Source: Leifsonia sp. Leaf264 (GTDB lineage Bacteria > Actinomycetota > Actinomycetes > Actinomycetales > Microbacteriaceae). Taken from it: 64,000 bases of DNA. The notes under the pieces were generated by a model. It did not search any database. It had not been told where the DNA came from and saw only the letters and a program-made list of their open reading frames with translations. Shown one piece after another: positions 6,673-16,469 of the stretch. Position numbers and translations under genes: made by a program. Position 1 is the stretch's first letter. Every line of letters begins with the position of its first letter. The DNA lies in contig NZ_LMMR01000008.1 of the NCBI RefSeq assembly GCF_001422325.1, positions 62,001 to 126,000 on the forward strand, in the 5' to 3' direction.

Positions 6673-9179
6673 AGATCCTCGACGCAGACCCGATCGACCG
6701 CATCCGTCACCCCCTCGATGAGTGGGCGCTGGTCGAGACGGCCTTCGACGCTGCCGACATGGGTCGGACCGAGACCATCTTCACCGTGGGCAACGGCTAC
6801 CTCGGCCTGCGCGGCAACGTCGAGGAGGGCCGGGACGGCCATGTCCACGGCACCTTCGTGAACGGGTTCCACGAGACCTGGCCGATCCGTCACGCCGAAG
6901 AGGCCTACGGCTTCGCCCGCGTCGGCCAGACCATCGTCAACGCACCGGATGCCAAGATCATCCGCCTCTACGTCGACGACGAGCCGCTCGTGCTCACCGA
7001 GGCCGACGTGCTCTCCTATGAGCGCCGCCTCGACTTCGCCAGCGGCGTGCTCGAACGCGAGCTCGTCTGGCGCACGCCGGCCGGCAAGCGGGTGCTCATC
7101 ACCTCGCGGCGCATGGTGAGCTTCACCGACCGCCATCTGGCCGTGGTCACCTACGAGGTCACCCTGCTCGATTCGGATGCCTCCATCACCCTGTCGAGCC
7201 AGATCCTGAACCGCCAGGACGGCCGCGACGAGTACCGCTCGAACGTGCACGGAACGGCCGAGGGCTTCGACCCGCGCAAGGCCGACGTCTTCACCGACAG
7301 AGTGCTCCAGCCGCGCATCAAGCGCGAGCAGGCCGACAGGCTCCTCCTGGCCTACCGCTGCACCAACTCGGGCATGACCATCGCCGTCGCCGCGGACCAC
7401 CAGATCACCACCGTCGACGACTACACCTCGACGACCACCCTCGAAGACGACCTCGCCAAGCGCATCTACCGGGTGCACGCCAAGCAGGGTCACCGGGTGC
7501 GCCTGACCAAGCTGGTGAGCTATCACACGGCCAGCACGGTTCCCGTTCGCGAGCTCGCCGACCGCTGCGACCGCACGCTCGACAGCGCCCTCGAGGTCGG
7601 CGGGCCCGAGCTGTTCCGCCAGCAGCGCCTCTGGCTCGACGCCTACTGGAAGCGCACCGACGTCGTCATCGGCGGCCAGCCCGCGCTGCAGCAGGCCGTG
7701 CGCTGGAACCTGTTCCAGCTCGCCCAGGCGAGTGCCCGCACCGACGGCGGCGGAGTCGCGGCCAAGGGCGTCAGCGGCACGGGCTACGGCGGGCACTACT
7801 TCTGGGACAGCGAGATCTACGTGCTGCCCGCACTGACCTACACCTCGCCCGTCGTCGCCCGCAACGCCCTCAGATTCCGGCAACGGATGCTGGACGCCGC
7901 CCGGGCGCGTGCCCTCGAACTGAACGTGCGCGGTGCGCTGTTCCCGTGGCGCACCATCAACGGGCTCGAATCGAGCGCCTACTACGCGGCCAGCACCGCG
8001 CAGTATCACATCGACGCCGACATCAGCCATGCGCTCTGCCAGTACGTCTCGGCCACCGGAGACCAGGACTTCCTCAACCGCGGCGCCATCGACATCCTCG
8101 TCGAGACGGCCCGCATGTGGGCCGACCTCGGCTTCTGGCGCGGCAACGGTGATGACGTCTTCCACATCCACGGTGTCACCGGCCCCGACGAGTACACGAC
8201 AGTCGTGAACGACAACCTGTACACGAACGTCATGGCGCGGGCGAACCTCGAGGCCGCGGCCACGTCGCTGCGCCTGCTCGCCGAGCAGGACCCCAACGCC
8301 TGGGCACAGGTCGTCAAGCGCCTGGAGGTGCAGGAAGGCGAGGCCGAGGAGTGGGCACGGGCGGCCCAGCGCATGCACATCCCGTTCGACGAGAACCTCG
8401 GCATCCACCCGCAGGACGAGGCCTTCCTGCAGAAGGAGATCTGGGACCTCGACCTCACCCCGCCCAGCCACCGTCCGCTGCTGCTGCACTACCACCCGCT
8501 GGTCATCTACCGCTTCCAGGTGCTCAAGCAGGCCGACGTCGTGCTCGCGCTCCTGCTGCAGGGCAACGAGTTCACGCTCGAGCAGAAGCGCGCCAACTTC
8601 ATGTACTACGACCCGCTGACCACGGGCGACTCCACCCTCTCGGCCGTGGTGCAGTCGATCATCGCCGCCGAGGTCGGCTACGGCAAGCTCGCCACCGACT
8701 ACTTCGCCTCGGCTCTGTTCGTCGACCTGCTGGACCTGCACTCCAACACCGCCGACGGCATCCACGTGGCCTCCACCGGTGGCATCTGGAACGCCCTTGT
8801 CTACGGATTCGGGGGCTTCCGCGACCACCGCGGCGACTTCACCTTCGACCCGCGCCTGCCAGAGGGCTGGGAATCGCTGCAGTACAGGCTGACGCTGCGC
8901 GGCAACCGCGTCCGCGTCGATCTCGTGCGCGATTCGATCACGTTCACGATCGAGGAGGGCGACTCGTTCCGCCTCACCGTGCGCGGCCAGAACATCTTCG
9001 TGACCGCCCAGAACCCCGTCACGGTGCCGCTCTCGCACCAGGGCGCGAAGCTCGTCGGAACCCCCACGATGGACGACGTGCGCGGGCAGCGTCGGGCTGA
9101 CGGATCCCTGCTCACGGCGTCGATCCCGGCCATCGCGCTCGACTTCGACGAGGGCGAGGCGATGGGCCCCATCGACTGA
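6669..9179 (+). CDS. Glycoside hydrolase family 65 disaccharide phosphorylase
   Basis: An 836-residue cytoplasmic enzyme of the maltose/trehalose/kojibiose phosphorylase family, which splits an alpha-glucosyl disaccharide with phosphate to give beta-glucose 1-phosphate. The catalytic acid is Glu508 in TGPDEYTT. The N-terminal region (TVGNGYLGLRGN) and the (alpha/alpha)6 barrel are complete, and length is normal. The GTG start at 6669 is well supported: AAGGAGA lies six bases upstream and the codon overlaps the pgmB stop. Which disaccharide is used cannot be told from the sequence. No dedicated transporter sits next to the pair. Confidence 0.92.
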   Translation: MKILDADPIDRIRHPLDEWALVETAFDAADMGRTETIFTVGNGYLGLRGNVEEGRDGHVHGTFVNGFHETWPIRHAEEAYGFARVGQTIVNAPDAKIIRLYVDDEPLVLTEADVLSYERRLDFASGVLERELVWRTPAGKRVLITSRRMVSFTDRHLAVVTYEVTLLDSDASITLSSQILNRQDGRDEYRSNVHGTAEGFDPRKADVFTDRVLQPRIKREQADRLLLAYRCTNSGMTIAVAADHQITTVDDYTSTTTLEDDLAKRIYRVHAKQGHRVRLTKLVSYHTASTVPVRELADRCDRTLDSALEVGGPELFRQQRLWLDAYWKRTDVVIGGQPALQQAVRWNLFQLAQASARTDGGGVAAKGVSGTGYGGHYFWDSEIYVLPALTYTSPVVARNALRFRQRMLDAARARALELNVRGALFPWRTINGLESSAYYAASTAQYHIDADISHALCQYVSATGDQDFLNRGAIDILVETARMWADLGFWRGNGDDVFHIHGVTGPDEYTTVVNDNLYTNVMARANLEAAATSLRLLAEQDPNAWAQVVKRLEVQEGEAEEWARAAQRMHIPFDENLGIHPQDEAFLQKEIWDLDLTPPSHRPLLLHYHPLVIYRFQVLKQADVVLALLLQGNEFTLEQKRANFMYYDPLTTGDSTLSAVVQSIIAAEVGYGKLATDYFASALFVDLLDLHSNTADGIHVASTGGIWNALVYGFGGFRDHRGDFTFDPRLPEGWESLQYRLTLRGNRVRVDLVRDSITFTIEEGDSFRLTVRGQNIFVTAQNPVTVPLSHQGAKLVGTPTMDDVRGQRRADGSLLTASIPAIALDFDEGEAMGPID

Positions 9180-9256
9180 CTGGCGGCGCCGGTGAACGTG
9201 CTTTCCAGAGTCTCCGACTAACATTCAAGAGTCGCGAGAACCGGATCGGGAGACCT

Positions 9257-10000
9257 GTGGGGATACTGGACAACTTCGAGAAGGGTCTCGAACGTGCCGT
9301 CAACGGCGCTTTCGCGAAGACCTTTCGCTCGGGGCTGCAGCCGGTCGAGATCACGTCAGCACTACGTCGTGAGCTCGATACCAAGGCTGCAGTCGTCTCA
9401 CGCGACCGCGTTCTCGTGCCGAACAACTTCACGGTTCGGATGGGAACCGCCGACTACGAGCGCATGAGCGCTCTCGGCCCCACCCTGATCGACGAGCTCA
9501 CCGACCTCGTGCAGAAGCACGCGGCCAGCCAGCGCTTCCAGTTCGCCGGCGGCATCACCATCCGCCTCCGCGAGGACTCCTCGCTCAGCGTCGGCATCGT
9601 GGCGGTCGACTCCACGAACGTGAAGGGCGACATCGCCTGGACGCCGCTGCTCGACATCGGCACCAAGCGCTACCCGCTGATCAAGGCCCGTACCGTGATC
9701 GGCCGCGGAAGCGACGCCGACATCACCATCGACGACACCGGAACCAGCCGCAAGCACATCGAGGTGCTCTGGGATGGCAAGCGCGCCCAGGTGCGCGATC
9801 TCGGCTCGACGAACGGCTCGCAGTTGAACGGCCAGCCCGTGAAGCAGGCCGTGCTCGAGCCGGACTCCGTCATCACCATCGGCCGCACCCGCATCATCTT
9901 CCGGGTCCTCGCTCAGGCCTCGGCTCCCGAGGCCGGCGCGCCCGTCGACGACGCGACGCAGCGTCACGACATGGGCGGATTCTGGGGGCCCGCCTCGTGA
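9257..10000 (+). CDS. fhaA: FhaA-like protein: DUF3662 plus C-terminal FHA domain
   Basis: A 247-residue protein. Residues 1 to about 125 match the DUF3662 (FhaA N-terminal) domain, beginning ILDNFEKGLERAVNGAFAK; residues about 160-240 form an FHA phosphothreonine-binding domain with GRGSDADI, SRKHIEV and LGSTNGS. In mycobacteria FhaA binds the phosphorylated kinase PknB and the MurJ regulatory complex. GTG 9257 has GGGAG upstream. It opens the operon fhaA-fhaB-pstP-rodA-pbpA-pknA-pknB, whose order is shared across actinobacteria. Confidence 0.93.
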   Translation: MGILDNFEKGLERAVNGAFAKTFRSGLQPVEITSALRRELDTKAAVVSRDRVLVPNNFTVRMGTADYERMSALGPTLIDELTDLVQKHAASQRFQFAGGITIRLREDSSLSVGIVAVDSTNVKGDIAWTPLLDIGTKRYPLIKARTVIGRGSDADITIDDTGTSRKHIEVLWDGKRAQVRDLGSTNGSQLNGQPVKQAVLEPDSVITIGRTRIIFRVLAQASAPEAGAPVDDATQRHDMGGFWGPAS

Positions 10001-10563
10001 GCGAACTCACCCTGCTCGTCCTTCGACTGAGCTTCCTCGTTCTGCTGTGGGCGTTCGTCTTCGCGATCGTCTACGCGCTGCGTTCCGACCTGTTCGGGCA
10101 GCGCGTTCGCAAGGTCAAGGAAGCGGATGCAGTTCCGGCGGCCGCTCCCCCGGTGCCGGTCTCAGCGTCAGCGGCCGCAGCGGCAGCCGCTGCCCCCACC
10201 GGTCCGATCGGCTCGATGCCGGCGGCTCCGGTGTTGTCCCCGTCCCTCGGACGAGAGATCGCCTCGACCGGCAACGCCCGCGCCATCGTCGTCACGAGCG
10301 GTACCAAGGCCGGGGCCGAGTTCCCTCTCGGCAATGACGAGATCACCATCGGCCGCTCCTCGGACTCGGCCATCGTCATCCGTGACGACTACACGTCGAC
10401 GCATCACGCCAGGCTCATGCTCTGGAACGACCAGTGGATGCTGCAGGACCTCGACTCCACCAATGGAACCTTCCTCGACGGCGTGCGCGTCACGGTCCCC
10501 ACCCCTGTCCCGCTCGGCGTGACGGTCAAGGTCGGCGCGACCACCTTCGAGCTGCGACGGTAG
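9997..10563 (+). CDS. fhaB: FhaB/FipA-like membrane-anchored FHA protein
   Basis: A 188-residue protein with one N-terminal transmembrane helix (about residues 5-27), an Ala/Pro-rich linker of about 60 residues, and an FHA domain at about 100-185 (TIGRSSDSAIVI, STHHARL, LDSTNGTFLDG). Its GTG overlaps the fhaA stop by four bases. In mycobacteria FipA (FhaB) links kinase signalling to FtsZ and FtsQ at the division site; the same role here is inferred from domain layout and operon position. Confidence 0.92.
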   Translation: MSELTLLVLRLSFLVLLWAFVFAIVYALRSDLFGQRVRKVKEADAVPAAAPPVPVSASAAAAAAAAPTGPIGSMPAAPVLSPSLGREIASTGNARAIVVTSGTKAGAEFPLGNDEITIGRSSDSAIVIRDDYTSTHHARLMLWNDQWMLQDLDSTNGTFLDGVRVTVPTPVPLGVTVKVGATTFELRR

Positions 10564-10568
10564 GCCCC

Positions 10569-11804
10569 ATGGCGACGCTCATCGACAGCGCGGCCGTCTC
10601 CAACGTCGGACGCGTGCGCGCGAACAACCAGGACTCCGGATTCGCCGGCCACGGTCTGTTCCTCGTCGCCGACGGCATGGGTGGCCACGCGGGCGGTGAC
10701 GTGGCGTCAGCCATCGCCACGAAGCGCATAGCCGAGGCCGACCAGTCCTACCTCACCCCGGAGGACGCCGAGTTCGCGATGCAGGCCGCCCTCATCGCCG
10801 CCAACCAGCAGCTCGCCGAGACGGTCTTCGAGCACGCCGAGCTCACGGGCATGGGCACGACTGTGAGCGCCATCTACGTACTCGGCGACAAGGTGGCCAT
10901 CGCGCACATCGGCGACTCGCGCATCTACCTCCTCCGCGGCGGGACGCTCACGCAGATCACCACCGACCACACCTTCGTGCAGCGGCTCGTCGACAGCGGG
11001 CGCATCACCGAGGAGGAGGCGGCCGTGCATCCACGGCGCTCCGTGCTCATGCGCGTGCTCGGGGACGTGGAGTCCTCCCCCGAGATCGACACCAGCATCG
11101 TGCGCACGATCGCCGGCGACCGCTGGCTGATCTGCTCCGACGGGCTGTCCGGCGTGGTCTCCTTCGACGACATCCGCGAGGCCCTCGAGCAGTCGACGTC
11201 GGCGACGGAGGCAGCCGAGCGCCTCGTCAAGGAGAGCCTCGACGGCGGAGCACCCGACAACGTCACCGTGGTCGTCGTCGACATCGGCGCCGATGGAGCG
11301 CCGGCATCCGCGAAGCCGGTCGTCATCGTCGGTTCCGCGGCGGAGCCACTGGCGTTCGACATCGAGGAGCCACCGCGTCGCGCGCTCCGGATGCCGCCCT
11401 TCAGGCTGCACTCGGTTCCCGAGGCGCACTTCGAGCCGGACTCCGAGGAGTACCTCGACGAGCTCATCGAGGAGGACAAGCGCCGGGTGCGGCGCCGTCG
11501 CATCACCTGGATCACCGTGATCGTGCTGTTCGTCGCAGCTGCGGCGATCATCGTCGCCATCACCTACAACTGGACCCAGTCGCGCTACTTCGTCGGCAGC
11601 GACGGCGACAGCGTGGCCATCTTCCGCGGCATCCAGCAGGACATCGGCCCCATCTCGCTGCACAGCGTGTACAAGGACACGAACATCCCGATCGACAGCC
11701 TCACCTTCTACGACCGGCAGGCAGTCGAGGCGACGATCAGCGCGACCTCGCTCGACGACGCCATCACCATCGCGAAACGCCTGGAGGTGACAGGTGCCGA
11801 CTGA
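10569..11804 (+). CDS. pstP: PP2C-family Ser/Thr protein phosphatase
   Basis: A 411-residue phosphatase that removes phosphate from targets of PknA/PknB and from the kinases themselves. Metal-binding motifs are VRANNQDSG, ADGMGGHAGGDV, AHIGDSRIYLL, ICSDGLSGVV and GGAPDNVTVVVVD. After the catalytic domain (to about residue 240) there is an acidic and basic linker, one transmembrane helix near residue 315-335 (WITVIVLFVAAAAIIVAI), and a short extracellular tail. ATG 10569 follows the fhaB stop by five bases. It overlaps rodA by 11 bases. Confidence 0.95.
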   Translation: MATLIDSAAVSNVGRVRANNQDSGFAGHGLFLVADGMGGHAGGDVASAIATKRIAEADQSYLTPEDAEFAMQAALIAANQQLAETVFEHAELTGMGTTVSAIYVLGDKVAIAHIGDSRIYLLRGGTLTQITTDHTFVQRLVDSGRITEEEAAVHPRRSVLMRVLGDVESSPEIDTSIVRTIAGDRWLICSDGLSGVVSFDDIREALEQSTSATEAAERLVKESLDGGAPDNVTVVVVDIGADGAPASAKPVVIVGSAAEPLAFDIEEPPRRALRMPPFRLHSVPEAHFEPDSEEYLDELIEEDKRRVRRRRITWITVIVLFVAAAAIIVAITYNWTQSRYFVGSDGDSVAIFRGIQQDIGPISLHSVYKDTNIPIDSLTFYDRQAVEATISATSLDDAITIAKRLEVTGAD

Positions 11805-13197
11805 CCAGACGGGCGTCGTCCCCACTCCGGCTCCCGGTACGCAGACCGGGCCCATCCGCCGCATCCGCCTCCCGCAGAAGCTGCGCAACCTCGAGCTCGC
11901 CCTGCTCATCGTCGCCTGCGCCATCAACGCCATCGCCGTCGTGCTGGTGCAGTTCGGCGCGCTCGGCCACCTCGACCTCACGCTGGTCTTCCTCGGCGCC
12001 GTGCTGTCGGTGCTCGTCATAGCGCTGCACGTGGTGATGCGCTTCGTCGCCCGCGACGCCGATCCGTTCCTGCTGCCGATAGCGACCGTGCTCAACGGCA
12101 TCGGCATCGCGATGATCTACCGCATCGACATCGCCGACGGCCACGACGGCTGGGACAGCGCCGCCGTGCGCCAGATCGCGTGGAGCGTGATCGCCATCCT
12201 GTGCGCCATCGCTGTCATGCTCGCCATCCGCAACCACAGGGTGCTGTTCCGCTACACCTACATCTCCGGCCTCATCGCCGTCGTGCTGCTGCTGCTTCCC
12301 CTCGTTCCGGGCCTCGGCAAGCAGATCAACGGCGCGCGCGTCTGGATCGGCATCGGCGACGTGCTCACCTTCCAGCCCGGTGAGATCGCCAAGATCGCCC
12401 TGGCCGTGTTCTTCGCCGGCTACCTCGTGCGCAATCGCGACTCGCTCTCGATGGTCGGACACCGCTTCCTCGGGATGCGGTTCCCCCGTGCCCGCGACCT
12501 CGGCCCGCTGCTGATCGTCTGGGCGCTGTCGATGTCCGTCATCGTGTTCCAGCGCGACCTCGGAACCGCCCTGCTGTACTTCGGCATGTTCCTCGTGATG
12601 CTCTACGTGGCCACGGCGAGGCTCAGCTGGGTCCTGCTCGGGCTCGCGCTGTTCCTCAGCGGCGCCTTCGCGGCCAGCCGCACCCTCGACTACGTGAACG
12701 GCCGCTTCAACAACTGGCTCGACGCGTTCAACCCCGACGTCTACGGTGCCGACGGCGGCAGCTACCAACTGGTGCAGGGCCTGTTCGGGCTCGCGCACGG
12801 CGGACTGATCGGCACCGGCCTCGGCCAGGGCCGACCCGACCTCACCCCGGTTCCGCAGAGCGACTACATCATCGCGAGCCTCGGTGAGGAACTCGGCCTC
12901 GCCGGCCTGTTCGCCATCTTCGCGCTCTACCTGCTCTACGTCTCCCGCGGCTTCCGCGTCGGCTTCGCCGGACAGGACGACTTCGGCAAGCTCCTCGGCG
13001 TCGGGCTCTCGTTCGTCATCGCGCTGCAGTGCTTCATCGTCATCGGCGGCGTCACCCGCGTCATCCCGCTCACCGGCCTCACGACCCCGTTCCTCGCGGC
13101 CGGCGGATCGTCGCTGATAGCGAACTGGATCATCACCGCCATCCTGTTGCGCCTCTCCGACACCGTGCGCAACCAACCTCGACTGGTGGTGGACTGA
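11794..13197 (+). CDS. rodA: FtsW/RodA/SpoVE family peptidoglycan glycosyltransferase
   Basis: A 467-residue SEDS protein with about ten transmembrane helices. SEDS proteins polymerise lipid II glycan strands together with a class B penicillin-binding protein, which is encoded by the next gene. Conserved stretches include PLVPGLGKQINGARVWI, FQPGEIAKIALAVF and, near the end, GGVTRVIPLTGLTTPF with GGSSLIANW. GTG 11794 has GGAGG upstream inside the end of pstP. Its stop overlaps the pbpA start by one base (TGATG). Confidence 0.95.
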   Translation: MPTDQTGVVPTPAPGTQTGPIRRIRLPQKLRNLELALLIVACAINAIAVVLVQFGALGHLDLTLVFLGAVLSVLVIALHVVMRFVARDADPFLLPIATVLNGIGIAMIYRIDIADGHDGWDSAAVRQIAWSVIAILCAIAVMLAIRNHRVLFRYTYISGLIAVVLLLLPLVPGLGKQINGARVWIGIGDVLTFQPGEIAKIALAVFFAGYLVRNRDSLSMVGHRFLGMRFPRARDLGPLLIVWALSMSVIVFQRDLGTALLYFGMFLVMLYVATARLSWVLLGLALFLSGAFAASRTLDYVNGRFNNWLDAFNPDVYGADGGSYQLVQGLFGLAHGGLIGTGLGQGRPDLTPVPQSDYIIASLGEELGLAGLFAIFALYLLYVSRGFRVGFAGQDDFGKLLGVGLSFVIALQCFIVIGGVTRVIPLTGLTTPFLAAGGSSLIANWIITAILLRLSDTVRNQPRLVVD

Positions 13198-14663
13198 TGA
13201 ATCGCGAACTCAAGCGCGTGAGCGTCTTCGTCCTGCTGCTGTTCCTGGCGCTCTTCGTGTCGACGACGGTCATCCAGGCCGTCCAGGCCGACGCGCTGAA
13301 TGCCGACCCGCGCAACACCCGCACCCTCTACGAGAGCTACCAGGTCGAACGAGGACCGATCCTCGTCGCCGGAACTCCCATCGCATCGTCGGCACCGTCG
13401 AACGACGTGTACAAGTGGCAGCGCACCTACACCAACGGCCCGCTCTACGCCCCGGTCACGGGTTTCTTCCCCGTCAACGGAGAGCCGACGGGAATCGAGG
13501 GCTCGTTCAACGACTACCTGAGCGGAACCGCCAATTCGCAGTTCCTGACCAGCCTCGAGCGCATCTTCACCGGACAGAAGCCGAAGGGCGCCGCCGTCGA
13601 GGTCTCCATCGATCCTGTCGCTCAGCAGGCAGCCTGGGACGCCCTCGGCGACTACACCGGAGCCGTCGTGCTGACGGAGCCGTCGACCGGCCGCATCCTC
13701 GCCCTCGTCTCCAAGCCCACGTTCGACCCCAACAGCCTCGCCGGCCATGACACCGATGCCGTCGACGTCACCTACGACGCCCTGGTCGCCGACCCGACCG
13801 ACCCTCTCATCGACCGCAACCGCGGCGGCGACCTGAACCCTCCCGGCTCCACCTTCAAGCTCGTGGTGGCTGCGGCGGCGTTCGAGTCCGGCAAGTACAC
13901 GCCGGAGAGCACCTTCCCCAACCTCTCCGAGTACCAGCTCCCCGGAAGCACGTCCGTCGTCATCAACTCGGGCGGCGGAACCTGCGGACCCGGGGCCACC
14001 GTGAGCATCGCGGATGCCGTACGGCTGTCATGCAACATCCCGATGGCCGAGCTCGGCGTGGAGCTGGGCGACAAGGCCATCCGCGACCAGGCCGAGAAGT
14101 TCGGTTTCAACGTAGAGCACCACATCCCGATGACGGTCGAGAAGAGCGTCTACCCGGCCGTGCTCGACGACGCGCAGACGGCGCTCAGCGCCTTCGGCCA
14201 GTACGAGGTGCGCGCGACGCCCATTCAGATGGCCATGGTCTCGGCCGGAATCGCCAACGGCGGGATCGTCATGGAGCCGTCGCTGGCCGACCAGATCACC
14301 GGCACCGACCTGTCGGTCGTGAAGAGCTTCGATCCCGTGGAATTCGGGCGTGCGATCAGCACTGAAACCGCTGATGCCCTCAAGAAGATGATGGTCGCCG
14401 ACGTCGATGACGGTGCGGCCAGTAATGCAAGAATAGACGGGGTCAGCGTGGGCGGTAAGACCGGCACAGCGGAGAACATCGGGGCGGACGGGGAAGAGGA
14501 TCCCTACACGCTCTGGTTCACCGGATTCGCCCCAGCAGAAGACACGCAATTTGCAATCACGGTCCTCATCGAAGACGGTGGCGGAATGGGAACGGACGGG
14601 TACGGCAATCTACTGGCCGCGCCCGTGGCACAAAAGGTACTAGAGGCGGTGCTGAACAAATGA
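13197..14663 (+). CDS. pbpA: Class B penicillin-binding protein (PbpA)
   Basis: A 488-residue transpeptidase with an N-terminal membrane anchor (residues about 8-27). Active-site motifs are in order: STFK with nucleophile Ser218 and Lys221, SCN at 278-280, and KTG starting at Lys421. The N-terminal dimerisation region is present and no glycosyltransferase domain is seen, as expected for a partner of the SEDS protein RodA encoded just upstream. Its stop overlaps the start of pknA (ATGA), so the whole cluster is translationally coupled. Confidence 0.95.
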   Translation: MNRELKRVSVFVLLLFLALFVSTTVIQAVQADALNADPRNTRTLYESYQVERGPILVAGTPIASSAPSNDVYKWQRTYTNGPLYAPVTGFFPVNGEPTGIEGSFNDYLSGTANSQFLTSLERIFTGQKPKGAAVEVSIDPVAQQAAWDALGDYTGAVVLTEPSTGRILALVSKPTFDPNSLAGHDTDAVDVTYDALVADPTDPLIDRNRGGDLNPPGSTFKLVVAAAAFESGKYTPESTFPNLSEYQLPGSTSVVINSGGGTCGPGATVSIADAVRLSCNIPMAELGVELGDKAIRDQAEKFGFNVEHHIPMTVEKSVYPAVLDDAQTALSAFGQYEVRATPIQMAMVSAGIANGGIVMEPSLADQITGTDLSVVKSFDPVEFGRAISTETADALKKMMVADVDDGAASNARIDGVSVGGKTGTAENIGADGEEDPYTLWFTGFAPAEDTQFAITVLIEDGGGMGTDGYGNLLAAPVAQKVLEAVLNK

Positions 14664-16405
14664 GACCCACAGCAGGGCTCACCTTCGGGGGGCGCTACGA
14701 GCTGTCGACCCGCATCGCCATCGGCGGTATGGGAGAGGTGTGGCAGGCCACCGACCTCGTGATCGGGCGCCAGGTCGCCATCAAGATCCTCAAGGACGAG
14801 TACCTCGGCGACCCGGGCTTCCTCGAGCGCTTCCGCGCTGAGGCCCGTCACGCCGCACTCGTCAACCACGAGGGCATCGCCAACGTCTTCGACTACGGCG
14901 AGGAGGACGGCAGCGCCTACCTCGTGATGGAGCTCGTGCCAGGAGAGGCTCTCTCCACCATCCTCGAGCGGGAGCACGTGCTCTCGACCGACAAGGTGCT
15001 CGACATCGTCGCCCAGACCGCGGCAGCCCTGCACGCCGCGCACGCCGCGGGCCTCGTGCACCGCGACATCAAGCCGGGCAACCTGCTCATCACCCCCGAC
15101 GGCCGCGTCAAGATCACCGACTTCGGCATCGCGCGCATCGCCGACCAGGTTCCGCTCACCGCGACCGGCCAGGTCATGGGAACCGTGCAGTACCTATCGC
15201 CGGAGCAGGCATCAGGTCACCCGGCCTCCCCGACGACCGACATCTACTCGCTGGGAATCGTCGCGTACGAGGCCCTGGCCGGCCGACGCCCGTTCACCGG
15301 CGAGTCCCAGGTCGCCATCGCGATGGCCCAGATCAACGAGGCGCCGCCCGAGCTGCCCGTGACAGTGTCCGAGCCCGTGCGCAACCTCGTCTTCGCGTGC
15401 ATCGCCAAGAATCCCGCCGACCGCCCGCAGTCCGCCGCCCACCTCGCCCGTGCTGCCACGGCGCTCCGCCGCGGCGACGTGCAGGCTGCAGCTGCCTCGG
15501 TTCCCGCCGTCCTCGGTGGTGCCGACGCGGCGACCACCATGCTCATGCCGCAGGCGAACTCGACCAGTGCTGCCACGACGGTGCTGCCCACCGCCACCCG
15601 TGCGGCTGCCCTCGAGGCCGAGCAGGAAGAGGGTGAGAAGAAGAAGCGCAGTCCCTGGACGTGGCCGCTGATCACCCTCATCGCGCTTCTCGCCATCGTG
15701 CTCATCGGCACCATCATCGCCTTCGCCGTCAACGGCAACGGCGCCGACCCCGTGAAGACGACCACACCTCCGGCCACGGCATCCAAGACGCCGACTCCGA
15801 CGCCGACTCCGACCAACACCAAGATCCCGGTGAACGAGGCCGACTTCGTGGGACTCTCGAGCGGGGATGCCCGTGCGAAGGCGAACGGCCTCGGGCTGAA
15901 CGCCAACGTCGCCACCGGCAACGCCGCCACCGACCCGGCCAAGGTCGACACGGTCTACGCGGTGAACCCGACCGGCAACCTCGACCCCGGGGCCGAGCTC
16001 ACGCTCACGGTCTACGGCGATGTCGTGGCACCCGGTAAGGCCACGGCGCCGACGCTCGACGGAACCGACCCCGTTCCGGCGAACACCGACGTGACGGTCA
16101 AGTGGGACACGCAGTCCTGCCCGGCCGGCCAGACGCTGAGCGGCTACAACGTCGCCGTCTCCGGTGCCACGCTCAAGGTGCAGGACCAGACGCCGGGTGG
16201 AACCCGTACGGCCGTCATCACCTCTGGCGACGCAGGGTCGAGCTTCCAGGTCACGCTGCAGTACTTCTGCGGCCAGATCGACTCGCCCATCTCCGACCCG
16301 CTGACGGTCAACGTCGCCGCGGCGCCGGCACCCGACCCCACCGAGACCCCGGCTGCCGAGGCACCGGCGGGTGACGCGCCCACCGACGATGGCGACTCGC
16401 AGTAG
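14660..16405 (+). CDS. pknA: Ser/Thr protein kinase PknA-like, with one PASTA-like repeat
   Basis: A 581-residue Hanks-type kinase. The glycine loop is GGMGEVWQA, the ATP-binding Lys is Lys42 (VAIKILK), the catalytic Asp is Asp136 (HRDIKPGN), followed by DFGIAR and an activation loop ending in SPEQASGHPAS. A transmembrane helix lies near residue 335-355 (PLITLIALLAIVLIGTII). Outside there is a Thr/Pro-rich linker, one PASTA-like repeat (FVGLSSGDARAKANGLGL) and an additional beta-rich domain of about 100 residues that I do not recognise. Mycobacterial PknA lacks PASTA repeats, so this ectodomain differs from that model. Confidence 0.93.
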   Translation: MRPTAGLTFGGRYELSTRIAIGGMGEVWQATDLVIGRQVAIKILKDEYLGDPGFLERFRAEARHAALVNHEGIANVFDYGEEDGSAYLVMELVPGEALSTILEREHVLSTDKVLDIVAQTAAALHAAHAAGLVHRDIKPGNLLITPDGRVKITDFGIARIADQVPLTATGQVMGTVQYLSPEQASGHPASPTTDIYSLGIVAYEALAGRRPFTGESQVAIAMAQINEAPPELPVTVSEPVRNLVFACIAKNPADRPQSAAHLARAATALRRGDVQAAAASVPAVLGGADAATTMLMPQANSTSAATTVLPTATRAAALEAEQEEGEKKKRSPWTWPLITLIALLAIVLIGTIIAFAVNGNGADPVKTTTPPATASKTPTPTPTPTNTKIPVNEADFVGLSSGDARAKANGLGLNANVATGNAATDPAKVDTVYAVNPTGNLDPGAELTLTVYGDVVAPGKATAPTLDGTDPVPANTDVTVKWDTQSCPAGQTLSGYNVAVSGATLKVQDQTPGGTRTAVITSGDAGSSFQVTLQYFCGQIDSPISDPLTVNVAAAPAPDPTETPAAEAPAGDAPTDDGDSQ

Positions 16406-16469
16406 GCATCCACTCATCCACCTCCCGATACACTGACGAGTCCCGCACCGACCACCGAAGGAGTTCGCA

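Noticed and set aside
6417-9224. 935-codon open frame opposite the GH65 gene
   Set aside because: Shadow frame of a GC-rich gene; composition is low-complexity Val/Gly/Asp/Arg and no domain is seen, while the forward frame has full GH65 motifs.
11764-13176. 470-codon open frame opposite rodA
   Set aside because: Highly charged low-complexity translation, antisense to a membrane protein gene with a clear family.
15785-15830. Repeats in the Thr/Pro linker of PknA
   Set aside because: Ordinary extracellular low-complexity linker, also present in DUF6049; no sign of a DNA-level element.
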